From Flectonema sp. DT1601 (taxonomy: Eukaryota > Euglenozoa > Diplonemea > Diplonemida > Diplonemidae), in contig OZ025782.1 of NCBI GenBank assembly GCA_964019425.1, positions 806,001 through 870,000 of the forward strand: a stretch of DNA of 64,000 bases, given 5' to 3'. Positions within the stretch are counted from its first letter, which is position 1; every line of letters begins with the position of its first letter. A program made the translations under genes and the position numbers. Positions 9,637 to 19,323 of this stretch are shown here, one piece after another. The notes below the pieces were generated by a model. It searched no databases. It saw only the letters and a list, made by a program, of their open reading frames with translations, and had not been told where the DNA came from.

Positions 9637-11184
9637 ATGGGATCTATATCATTAGAAGCGACGGGTTCGATCGCCGTCAACAGAAGAGATTTGGTGAAAG
9701 GATTGACAAACAAGACTCCAATGATGTACAGAAGAGGTTTTGAAAACATGTGCGGCAGTCTAGTTAGTGTCTTAAATCATGCTTACTTTAGACAAGCTGA
9801 GTGTCTGCGAGAGATCGTTCACGAAGAAGGTGTTTGGGAACAACTTGGAGACGAGAAACGAGCAGAGAACTCCACAGTGAAGAGCTTACAAGCGTTAATA
9901 AGAATAATGAAAGCTGGGAAATACGAAGGACTCTCAGAATCAATGTTTCTTTATGGTGTTAACGCACAGAACTATTCTCTTGGAGTCCATGCCGAGCTTG
10001 GTATGAATCTCTACTTCCCTGACTCAATTCTAAGAGAAGCGTTATCAAGTGAACCTTATTGGGATTCACAGTCAAGTACACCAATTCCTTTATATTGTAA
10101 TCGAGTGTTAATTTACTCAAAAGGTTATTCAACTTTAAAACAATCTGGATTGATGATACTTCCAAAGTGTAATGTAATCTTAGAACTAGGTCTCGAATAC
10201 TTCTATTCACTCTGTGCTGCTATTGGTCTTTGGGAAGCTGAAAAGCAAACTGCTACTCCGAATATTCAAGCCGATGAACACAAGAAGAGTATTCACAGCG
10301 CTGAGAAGATTAGAGTCATCAACGTCAGAGATTGTTTAATTGCTGATTGGAAGAATATGTTCCGAAGCATAGAATTGGCTGAAATCGGATTTGAAAAGTT
10401 GATAGTCGTCGTCCCACGTGAAGGAATCGAAATGACTGAAGTCAAAGTAACTGCATCAAGTTTGATAAGTTCCATTATAAAGAAATCAACAGCAATGCAA
10501 GAAGTACCATCAGAATCTACTCAGTCAGTTGAAGCACACTCGGAACTATCATCTCGGATTGGTATAAAAGTTTATAACAATTACCCGCTTCGTAATTTAG
10601 GTCTTTTACTACCTGATAAGTTAATTAGTACAACAAATGTTGATAAATTTTCTTTTATCTTGGAGTTGTTCTTAGTCAGTTTTGTTCTTCGTCAAGGTAT
10701 CGATGAGCTGTATGACGACGATGAAATATCATGGTTTGTTGTGTCTGTTATACCAATGTGTTTATACAGAATAGTTATGTTATTTATGAACTGGTATTGG
10801 GCAGTTGACTACTACAGAAATGTAGTAAAGTGCTACACTGGATCTAAACAAGTTGCTGTTGACGGCTGTGCAGTCAATGGTGTTATTGGTGAAGTAAAAG
10901 ACGAGTCACTGAAAATGATTATTGTTGCATACTGGACTCTCTGGCAAAAGGGTCGTATGACGGAATCGAACTTAGACTCTTCAGCAGAACAATTAATCTC
11001 AGACATGTTTGGAGTTAAGATCGACTTTGATGTCGTTGATTCACTCCGAAAACTTCAACTCCTTGGAATGGTTGAGAAAAACCAACACGACAAAACGTAT
11101 TCCGCAATTATCTCACCCGATGAGTTCGCAAAGCAGGCTACAGTACCTTGGACTAAACTCGTAAGACACTTAAAATTAGAATGA
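9637..11184 (+). CDS. DUF3754 / TMEM143-like membrane protein
   Basis: Single exon, 515 aa from the ATG at 9637, 17 bp after a T-rich tctcttcag acceptor-like site. The middle and C-terminal part carry the DUF3754 pattern. It has IKVYNNYPLRNLGLLLPDKL, a hydrophobic region (SFILELFLVSFVL and a second segment around WFVVSVIPMCLYRIVMLF), then YYRNVVKCYTG, KDESLKMIIVAYWTLW and a C-terminal winged-helix-like block (DFDVVDSLRKLQLLGMVEK). Animal TMEM143 is assigned to mitochondria, and plant relatives to organelles. The biochemical function is unknown in the family. The first 270 residues are more divergent. Localisation here is an inference only. Confidence 0.6.
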   Translation: MGSISLEATGSIAVNRRDLVKGLTNKTPMMYRRGFENMCGSLVSVLNHAYFRQAECLREIVHEEGVWEQLGDEKRAENSTVKSLQALIRIMKAGKYEGLSESMFLYGVNAQNYSLGVHAELGMNLYFPDSILREALSSEPYWDSQSSTPIPLYCNRVLIYSKGYSTLKQSGLMILPKCNVILELGLEYFYSLCAAIGLWEAEKQTATPNIQADEHKKSIHSAEKIRVINVRDCLIADWKNMFRSIELAEIGFEKLIVVVPREGIEMTEVKVTASSLISSIIKKSTAMQEVPSESTQSVEAHSELSSRIGIKVYNNYPLRNLGLLLPDKLISTTNVDKFSFILELFLVSFVLRQGIDELYDDDEISWFVVSVIPMCLYRIVMLFMNWYWAVDYYRNVVKCYTGSKQVAVDGCAVNGVIGEVKDESLKMIIVAYWTLWQKGRMTESNLDSSAEQLISDMFGVKIDFDVVDSLRKLQLLGMVEKNQHDKTYSAIISPDEFAKQATVPWTKLVRHLKLE

Positions 11185-11810
11185 TGTTCCTCTCCATCAG
11201 TTAGGTAGTCGTCATTCTTCTGTTTCGAATTGCAAACCATTTTGAGATCGCAACTCAGCTGATCCTTTTGGTCGCATCAATCGTTTGTTTTGTTCTTTAA
11301 ATCAGTTTTATGATAAGATAAAAATCATCATTCTACATAGTGGTCAATACAGAAATTATTTAACCAGGTAGTTTCTTTATCGCTTCGTGTGTCTTCTGAA
11401 GCAGCAGATCTTTATTAGCAGTCGTGAGAGATAATAAATTGATTGTTGTTTTTGGTATTCAATTTTGTTTTGTTTACTTTTGCTTTCCAACGTAAAGAAC
11501 AAAACCCCGGGCGGCAACAGTTCGTAGAACGTTGTCTGCTTAGCTGATTTAGATCTTTTCAATGGAAGTAAACTTCATTCATTTTATTTTGTGTGGTTTG
11601 CTGTCGAAGTGCTTTCGTGTTGTGTCGTAGTGTTCCGCAACTCGTATTTATTTTAATAAATTATGAGTAGTAGTAGTCATCAAGTACTTCATTCAACAGC
11701 TTACTGTTCAACATGTGGAGGCTGTTAGTTAGTCAAAGCCTGTTTTGGTTTTGTTTTGCAATAGTTCTGCTGCTAATTTTATTATCTCCCAACAGTTTAC
11801 TTTTCAAAAT
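11185..11810. other. Intergenic region, no gene seen
   Basis: 626 bp of AT-rich DNA without a convincing ORF or RNA gene. An acceptor-like tctcccaacag ends at 11795, 15 bp before the sulfatase start codon. Confidence 0.5.
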
Positions 11811-13289
11811 ATGTTACGAACTCTAATCACATTCCTGTTGGTGGTTGCCACAGCGTCAAGTGACAACAGGCCACATATTCTCTACATGGTAATCGATGAC
11901 GTGGGTTGGGCTGACGTCGGATTCCACGGAAGTGACTTCCCGACACCTGTGATTGACGGACTGGTAGACAGCGGGGTTGAGATGTCGAGATTCTACGTGC
12001 AGCCCGTGTGCTCACCTACGAGGTCATCCATGATGACGGGGAGGTATGCATTCAATATGGGAATGCAACACAGCACTACTATAAAGCCTGGATCAACTGC
12101 TCACATACCAGCTGATGTGAAAACCATCGCAGAGATACTGAAGGAAAATAGCTACGACACCCACATGATTGGAAAGTGGCACTTGGGATACGCATCGTGG
12201 AACTACACTCCAACAGGTAGAGGATTTGATACCCACACTGGGTACATGGGGGGAATGATCGACTACTACACCAGAAACATGACATTTGACGACTCAAATG
12301 GATACGACTTCTGGAAAGGTCATCAAGTGAATACTCTTCGCAATGGTTCCTACACGATGATCGATTACCTGGCTGATGCTGATGCTGTTCTGACGGAGTC
12401 TGCTTCTTCGGGAAATCCGACTTTCATGTACTTCGCACACCAAAACATCCACATCCCACTTGACTACCCTCCAACTAGAAACCCCGCCTGCAGTACTGTC
12501 CTTCCAACTAGACGGGCAATCCTTTGTGATATGATGTCGGCGTTGGACACGGCGATTGGTGACCTGATCGACACGTACAAGAGGCTTGAGATGTGGAACA
12601 ACACTATCCTTGTGACTGCTACAGATAACGGTGGGATGACATACTACGAGGAACAGGGTCTGAGTTCGGCATCCAGTAACTGGCCTCTTCGTGGTGGGAA
12701 AACAACTCTGTATGAAGGTGGTGTCCGTGGGGTTTGCTTCATCAACGGAGGTGAAAACGTTTTCCCTTCGCACTTGAAAGGATATAAGTACGAAGGACTA
12801 TCTCACGTGACTGACCTTGTGCCTACTATCTTTTCCGCAGCGGGACTGGACCAGTTGATTCCCGGGCTTCAGCTTGATGGTGTCAGCCAGTGGGACTCAA
12901 TCACCAACAAGAAGAGCAGCCCTCGTTCTGAGATTCCAATTAACATCATTTGGGGAGGTCGAAACTACACCTCAATTATCTCAAATGATATGAAACTGAT
13001 TGTCGGATTATTTGACGGAGTTTATGATGGATATTGGACTATTAGTCCTTACAAGAGACTTCCTCCTCCTCATGATGTTCATCACTTTACTCGTCTTTTC
13101 AACTTGACTGAAGACCCATTGGAGCAGAACAATATCGTTGAGCAATTCCCTGACATTGTGAGTAATCTCAGAGAGAGAATATCATTTTATGTTAACGGAA
13201 GCAGCTACTCAGAGCCACAACCGAATGATGTCGACCCAGCTTCATTGCCAAATCTCCACAACGGTGTTTGGGCGCCGTTTTTAAATTAA
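11811..13289 (+). CDS. Arylsulfatase (type I sulfatase, arylsulfatase B-like)
   Basis: Single exon, 492 aa from the ATG at 11811. This start is chosen because it gives a clean signal peptide (MLRTLITFLLVVATASS). Metal ligands lie in YMVIDDVGWADVGFHG. The sulfatase signature CSPTRSSMMTGR has C67, the residue converted to formylglycine, and R71. The second signature is in HMIGKWHLGY, and the late ATDNGG motif supplies further metal ligands. The enzyme hydrolyses sulfate esters, probably of glycans, in the secretory or lysosomal route. The overall layout and length fit the arylsulfatase B/I/J group; the substrate is not readable. GC content is higher in this gene than in its neighbours. Confidence 0.93.
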   Translation: MLRTLITFLLVVATASSDNRPHILYMVIDDVGWADVGFHGSDFPTPVIDGLVDSGVEMSRFYVQPVCSPTRSSMMTGRYAFNMGMQHSTTIKPGSTAHIPADVKTIAEILKENSYDTHMIGKWHLGYASWNYTPTGRGFDTHTGYMGGMIDYYTRNMTFDDSNGYDFWKGHQVNTLRNGSYTMIDYLADADAVLTESASSGNPTFMYFAHQNIHIPLDYPPTRNPACSTVLPTRRAILCDMMSALDTAIGDLIDTYKRLEMWNNTILVTATDNGGMTYYEEQGLSSASSNWPLRGGKTTLYEGGVRGVCFINGGENVFPSHLKGYKYEGLSHVTDLVPTIFSAAGLDQLIPGLQLDGVSQWDSITNKKSSPRSEIPINIIWGGRNYTSIISNDMKLIVGLFDGVYDGYWTISPYKRLPPPHDVHHFTRLFNLTEDPLEQNNIVEQFPDIVSNLRERISFYVNGSSYSEPQPNDVDPASLPNLHNGVWAPFLN

Positions 13290-14126
13290 ATGCAGACAGG
13301 ACTCTCATTCTTTCGAAACATCGATATCTGTAAGTCTCTTATCTTATTATTATTAAATTTAACCAACAGAATCTAATGCTCTCTAATACTTTGAGACAAG
13401 CATCGGGTTGAATTGTTGTCCTCAAGACAGCTAATATCAGACCCGAATTTGCTTTTCTCATTTTATCGAAATAACTTTCTTTTTTATCATTTGTGTGTTT
13501 ATTGTTAATCAGTTCAAAGTAATCTCAACTTTGTGATTGACCCATTTGTTGATGGTCAGCACATTCATAATTATGAAACTCTTCCTTCCTTTCCTTTTTA
13601 TTTCGTTTTCTTTCCCACATTCAATCAGCTTATGTTTTTTTTTTTTTTTAAATCGTTTTTTTGATAATTCATTACGAAAAAAAAAAAAAAAAAAAAAAAA
13701 ACTATGATAAAAAAAAGTGATTGATTTTTTTTTATTTTTCTCTTGTAGACAAAAAACAACAGAGCTGTGCCATGTCTTTTTTTTTTTTTTTTTTTTTTTT
13801 TTTGAGTTGCTTCTTAACTTAAAAAAAAAAAGGGTGTCGTTACTTTGATAAAGCAGTTTCTTGTTGTTCTTTGTTTTGCTTCGTCGTTTACTCACTAGCA
13901 ACTATCACAAAAATTCATTCCTCGTTCAATTCTTAGTCTTTAGTATTTATGTGTTATTATTTTAATGAACTTAAACATGTCTTTCTCCAGAAGTTATCAT
14001 TTATGTGTTCATCTAAAGTCGATATTTGGAAGTCACGTTTTGAGTAATTCAGAACAAGTAATTTAAACAGTCCTCACTGTTTCTGTTAATCAAATGTTAT
14101 TATTATTTCAGGAGGGTCATCATAAA
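13290..14126. other. Intergenic region with long A and T runs
   Basis: No gene seen. The region holds an A run near 13677-13700 and a T run near 13778-13803. It ends in a ttattatttcag acceptor-like site (AG at 14110-14111), 15 bp before the next start codon. Confidence 0.5.
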
Positions 14127-16374
14127 ATGGTTTTATATAACTTTAAGCAGATAGAGTCGGTCCCGAAGTCGAAAGAGTTCGTCGATGTAATCCTGTCAAA
14201 GACACAGCGTAAGACACCAACAGTTGTTCACAAAGGGTACGCTATCACAAGAATAAGAGCATTCTATATGAGAAAGGTTAAGTATACTCAAAAGACTATT
14301 CACGAGAAGCTATCAACAGTGTTGGATTCATTCCCAAGATTAGATGATGTGCATCCTTTCTATGCCGAACTGATGAATGTTTTATACGACAGAGATCATT
14401 ACAAGGCTGCTTTGGGAAGATTGAATACAACTCGTCACTACATCGATCAGTTGGGAAGGGAATACGTCAGACTTCTTAAGTTCGGAGATTCCCTTTACAG
14501 ATGCAAGCAACTTAAAAGAGCTGGATTAGGAAGAATGGCAACCCTTTTAAAGAAACTTGATGATTCTTTGGGATACCTCGAAGAAGTTCGTCAGCATTTG
14601 TCGAGATTGCCTTCGATTGATCCAAACAGCAGAACTCTAATTGTCTGTGGATTCCCTAACGTCGGAAAGAGTTCCTTCATGAACCGTGTCACTAGAGCTG
14701 ATGTTGACGTACAGCCGTACGCGTTCACAACAAAATCACTTTTTGTTGGTCACACTGACTACCGTCAAATGGCCTGGCAGGTAATTGACACCCCGGGTGT
14801 ACTTGATAAACCTCTTAGAGACTGCAGTACTATTGAAATGCAGTCTATCACTGCCCTTGGTCACTTGAAGGCATCTATTCTTTACTTCATGGACTTGTCA
14901 TGCCAGTGTGGATACTCAATTGATCAACAGGTTTGTAGTTATTATATTGTTGTCGTTGTCGTTGTAGTTACCGAAGTAATATTTCTTAATAAACAAACAA
15001 AACAGGTTACACTGTTCAAGAACATTTCACCTTTATTTGCCAACAAGCCGCTTTTGGTTGTTTTGAACAAGTGTGACGCTCTGAAGTTACAGGACGTGTC
15101 CCCAGATGAGAAGAAGCTTGTCCTTGGAGTATGTAATTAACATAAATATCAACTTTAGTAGCCTTGTTGTACTTCTTCACTTGAGCTGGAGAAATTAATA
15201 ATAAATAAAGAAACAATAAAACAAAACACAAAACAGGCAATCAAGGAAGCTGGTTGCGAATACCTTGAGTGCTCGACTCTTCACCAGCAGGGAGTTGGTG
15301 ACTTGAAGATGAAGGCTTGTGAAATGCTTCTCGCTTCTCGTCAGGAGCAGAAGGTCAGAGGTAAGAAGTACCAGGAGATCGAGAACAGAATATACTGCGC
15401 AATGCCAGAAGAGAGAGATGAGAGAAGCCGTCCATCATTCGTGCCAGACTCTGTTAAGCAAGTAAGAGTATGTATCATTTCATTTGATTTGATTTTAGGA
15501 ATGGATCTTAAGTGGCTTCTTGAACATCAAGACTGCCTACTTTATTACTTGTTGGTCTTATTTTATAACAACACAGTCGCTCAAGGACCAGGGAGTCGAT
15601 CTCCCAAAGCGTCAAACCGAACGTGATTTAGAAGAAGTAGGTGGAGGACCTGGTGTGTTCAGTATGGATTTGAGAAAGAACTATTTATTAGCTGACGATG
15701 ATTGGAAATACGATGTCATACCTGAGATCATTGACGGTAAGAACATCGCTGATTACATCGATCCTGACATCGAAGAGCGTTTGAAGGAACTCGAAGAGGA
15801 GGAAGACCTTCGTCTTGAGGAACTCCGCGAACTCAACTCTGCGAGAGACGGAGAGGACACATTCAAATTGAATGACAACTCAAAGGAAGCTTTGAGGCAG
15901 GTAAAGGAAACTGTTGCTTTAATGCGTGTAGAAAACGCTGCGAAGAAGGCAAGAGGAAGAGGAAAGCTCGGAAGAGTCGCAGCCGCTGTAGAGGCGCATC
16001 AGGAATTGATTCACAAGAACAGAGATTCCAGATCAAGAAAGAGAGAACAGGGTTTGGGAGACTTCGATGGAAGAGATTTATCGATGGACGATTCGGTCAG
16101 AGCGAGATCGCAGTCAACCATCAGATCGACTTCAAGAACGAGATTCTTCAGCAATGCCCCATCTACAAGAGATCGTGGTGTTGTTGTTTCAAAGTTGGGA
16201 GGTCTGAAGTCTGGATCTCAGAAATTGAAGGCTTTCAGAATGTCAGTCAAGAAGACACGAGTACTGGCACGCGACTCTCGTCAGGGAGAATCCGACAGAC
16301 ACCACTTCGACATGAAACCAAAGTGGGCGTTCTCTGGAAAGATGAAATCGCAAAAGACAAGACACAGCCGTTAA
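14127..16374 (+). CDS. NOG1: NOG1 nucleolar GTPase, 60S ribosome biogenesis
   Basis: Four exons: 14127-14930, 15006-15128, 15237-15467 and 15577-16374, 651 aa. The third donor is ambiguous: GTATGT at 15468 is preferred, but GTAAGA at 15462 keeps frame and is two residues shorter. The first donor is GTTTGT. The N-terminal NOG1 helical domain (about 1-165) is followed by an Obg-like G domain with G1 GFPNVGKSS (from G175), G3 DTPGVLD and G4 NKCD. The C-terminal region has the family block [18 protein letters not shown] and a basic tail. Human GTPBP4 is of similar length (634 aa). The protein acts in the nucleolus and nucleoplasm on pre-60S particles. Identification is secure; the exon junctions are inferred from reading frame and splice motifs. 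Confidence 0.93.
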
Positions 16375-16907
16375 GCTATATACCCTCCCTTGTGCTGTCT
16401 GCTTTGTCTTTTTGCAGTCGTTTTTTGTATATATGACCAATCCACGCCATCAGCTATTTTCACGTACCTTTTAATTTTATTTTTTCCCCCTTTTCGTTTC
16501 TTCCGCAGTTTGCGTTCATTCTGTTTTCCTTCCCCCTTTTTATTTTCACTTTTATTTTCTTTTTATTTTTATCATCCCGTCTCTCAGTGCTTCGTCGAAC
16601 CCAATGCCTCCTCTCTCTTTCGTATCATTTCCCATTCTCTTGAAGCTCCCTAACTTTCCTTTCGTGGATCTTCTCTTGTGTTCCAATAATAGTATCAAAT
16701 TCGGAAATAAAAAAAGTCAAAATTAAATTAATAGCTGATGGCTTGATTTAGTAACGTTTCTTAATTCACAAAACAGGACAGGAGTAGAATTGAAAACTTG
16801 TGTTGAATTATTCACATCACTTAAGTTGAAAGTAGCTCGTTGTGAACTCAGCTTACATTATTATTTTAGATCTGTTTTTTCTCCAGTCATTTTTTAGACA
16901 AAAATAT
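16375..16907. other. Intergenic region, pyrimidine-rich
   Basis: The strand is strongly T/C-rich after the NOG1 stop codon (about 16390-16640), probably a 3'UTR. No gene seen. Two acceptor-like sites, ttttttctccag and cattttttag, precede the HAP2 start codon at 16908. Confidence 0.45.
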
Positions 16908-18889
16908 ATGAAAATGATAAAGTTACTATCAACGTGTCTGTTGCTGACTCTGACTTCTGCGAAGCTTCTGGCAAGCTCTCGAGTAAAGAAGTGTTTTAAT
17001 GATGGAGATAGTGAAACATGTGGTTATAGTATTGTAGTCTTAATGGAATTGAACGGTGATAAGTATAATGCTGAAAGGATTGTAGTCACACAAGTTTCTG
17101 ATGGAGAAAATATAATTCCGATGGACAAACCTCTCGAGGTCACACTCGAGACTGTCAAAACAGAAATTGTTTACGATCTGACAAGGTTAAGATTATTTAA
17201 TAAACGACCACAAGAATACGTCTACTACGGACCAATGGGATCTTGTCCAGGTGGTTGTAAAGAAGTAGTCGGAGATGATGGGAAAGCAATCAAATACTCT
17301 TCTGGTTTCTGTTGCCAATGTTCTATTTCTGCACAACTTGGATTATCAAGTCCACCACATAGAGGAAATCCTTCTTGTTCAATATTAGACAGCTCAGTAA
17401 CATCACATTGTATTAGAATGGATGATGAATGGTATATTGGTTCTCTCATTTCTACTTCCCCGAGAATGGAATACACAGTCGGTGTTTCAACAAATCAAGG
17501 AACACAGTTTGAAGTTACAGAGAGTAGAGGTATGTTTGTAGATTATTAACTCAAAAATGACTGCTCCAAAACAACATCAAAACAGACTACAAAAAGGATA
17601 ACATAACTGCTACTATTGTCGTGTCTATCCCTCCTTATTACTTTGACATCGGTGGTCAGATTCTACTCGTCCCTCAAAGTGGATCTGGAACAGTACTTCG
17701 AGTACCTCAACACTTCGTATCAATAAAAGGTGATGAGTGTAATAAGATTGGTGTTTCTTATGAAGGATTTATCACTCAAGGAGGTAGATGTGAAGTAGTT
17801 GATGGATCTTGTTTAGGTAGTCAGATTATTGATTACATATACGAAGATAGTATTAGAGGACCTGGTCAAGTCCCGTTGTACACAATGTTAGGATCACCAA
17901 ATCTATTCGATAGTCATGTTTTGTATTGGCACCTTGTAAAACCAGCGAGGTTTATTGTAACTGTTGAGATTGATAACGTTGATGAAGTTCATTTTGCTGT
18001 CAATCACTCGACCAGCGCTAATATTACGGATGTCTACATCAAGGACAGTAACGACAAAAATGAAGTTCAAGAAACTGGATACCTATTCGCGAAAGTTGTG
18101 AACAGCGGAAAGGTACCATCATCGCTGACAGTCATCGCAGAAGCTGAGGCAGGATTCGTATTTCTGGAGCCGATGAGAGTACGTCATTTTGAAGTGAATC
18201 AAGAACATGTATTTGAGTGGACAATTAGAGCAAAAGATGGAACGAGTAACACAGCAGTATGGCCGGTAGTCATATCTGTACAAAGTGTTAAATATGAAGA
18301 GTTAGACAGATGGCAGCTCAACATTACATCAAAAGCTGTTGTCGTAGATGCAGGTGCCCAAGGAGGAAACCAAAACAACTACACTGGTTCTGTCCGCGAC
18401 CCTGAACATGATCCTAACAAAGGAAAAACAAAGAATGAATCATGTACAGACTGCCCTTGGTATAATCCAATATGTTTCTTATCACGTGAATGCTTCCTTC
18501 GTGGTGTTCTTCAATTCATCGGTACACTCTTACTCGTCCTGGTTATCGGTTATCTTGTTGTCAAGGGACACGCATTGCGATTTCTGAAGTGGTGCTTGAA
18601 GCGCTGCTACAAAAAGAAGAACAAAAAGAGGGAAAATAAAAAGAAAAACAAAGACTCAGAAAAGGTCCACATCACTATAAGTGAGTATGACAGCAGCTCA
18701 GAAAGTTCTGAAGAAGCAAAGCGGCAGAAGAAAAAGAAGAAGACGAAGGCGTATGAAGCTCACGCACCGTATCCGCAGACTGATAGGAATCCAATCGACG
18801 TAATGAAAATGATGCATCAAATGGGGTTTGGAGGTAAACCAGCACCAGGATACCCTCAGGCACCACCTGTAGCAACAAGACCTGTTTGA
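16908..18889 (+). CDS. HAP2: HAP2/GCS1 gamete membrane fusogen
   Basis: Two exons, 16908-17529 and 17586-18889, joined over a 56-bp GTATGT...aaaacag intron, give 641 aa. A signal peptide (MKMIKLLSTCLLLTLTSA) leads a Cys-rich ectodomain. It contains the HAP2-domain pattern GSCPGGC, GFCCQC, PSCSIL and HCIRMDDEWYIG. Before the membrane is the conserved C..C pattern in CTDCPWYNPICFLSREC, then one TM helix (about 515-540, FIGTLLLVLVIGYLVV). A Lys-rich cytoplasmic tail follows, with a Ser/Glu stretch and a Pro-rich end. HAP2 is the class II-type protein that merges gamete membranes in many protists, plants and some animals. Its presence implies gamete fusion in this organism. It is an ordinary host gene. 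Sequence identity to any named species was not assessed. Confidence 0.9.
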
Positions 18890-19323
18890 GTTTCTAAGAA
18901 TGATCTGAAATGATCCCCCGTTCAGATTACTTCAGTCAGTTATCCTTTCTATTCTGTTTCTGACTCAGCCGACTTAATGTCTCTAATGCGACAGCATTAC
19001 CAACAGACCAAGTGACTGTTGAAAAGCAAAAACTATATTTACCCTTTACTTCCTCCCTGTTTTATTATTTATTAGTACTTTGTATGCAAAGCCGCGCCTT
19101 AGCTCTCTGAGCCATTTCATAGTTTGTGTTGGTTTTGCTTTTGGAGCAACGGGTGCGGCTACTAATTAAATTCTGTAAAACCTTCTGAACACGATGATTA
19201 TTATTATTATTATTATCTTTTGTTTAGACAGCATCGGATTGAAGATTAAAATGGGAGGTCGCAATAATTAGAACAAAAGTAAGTTCACATCCGATCCCAA
19301 AATCTCACTTATATTCCAATACA
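18890..19323. other. Intergenic region
   Basis: No gene seen. It holds an (ATT)n run near 19198-19217 and a T-rich ttttgtttag at about 19218-19227. A very short upstream ORF starts at 19250 (ATG to TAG, six codons), 74 bp before the next start codon. Confidence 0.45.

Noticed and set aside
16908-18889. HAP2 as a captured viral fusion protein
   Set aside because: Class II viral fusogens share the fold, but the Cys pattern, TM position and basic tail are those of eukaryotic HAP2. No viral genes flank it and it carries a normal host-type intron.
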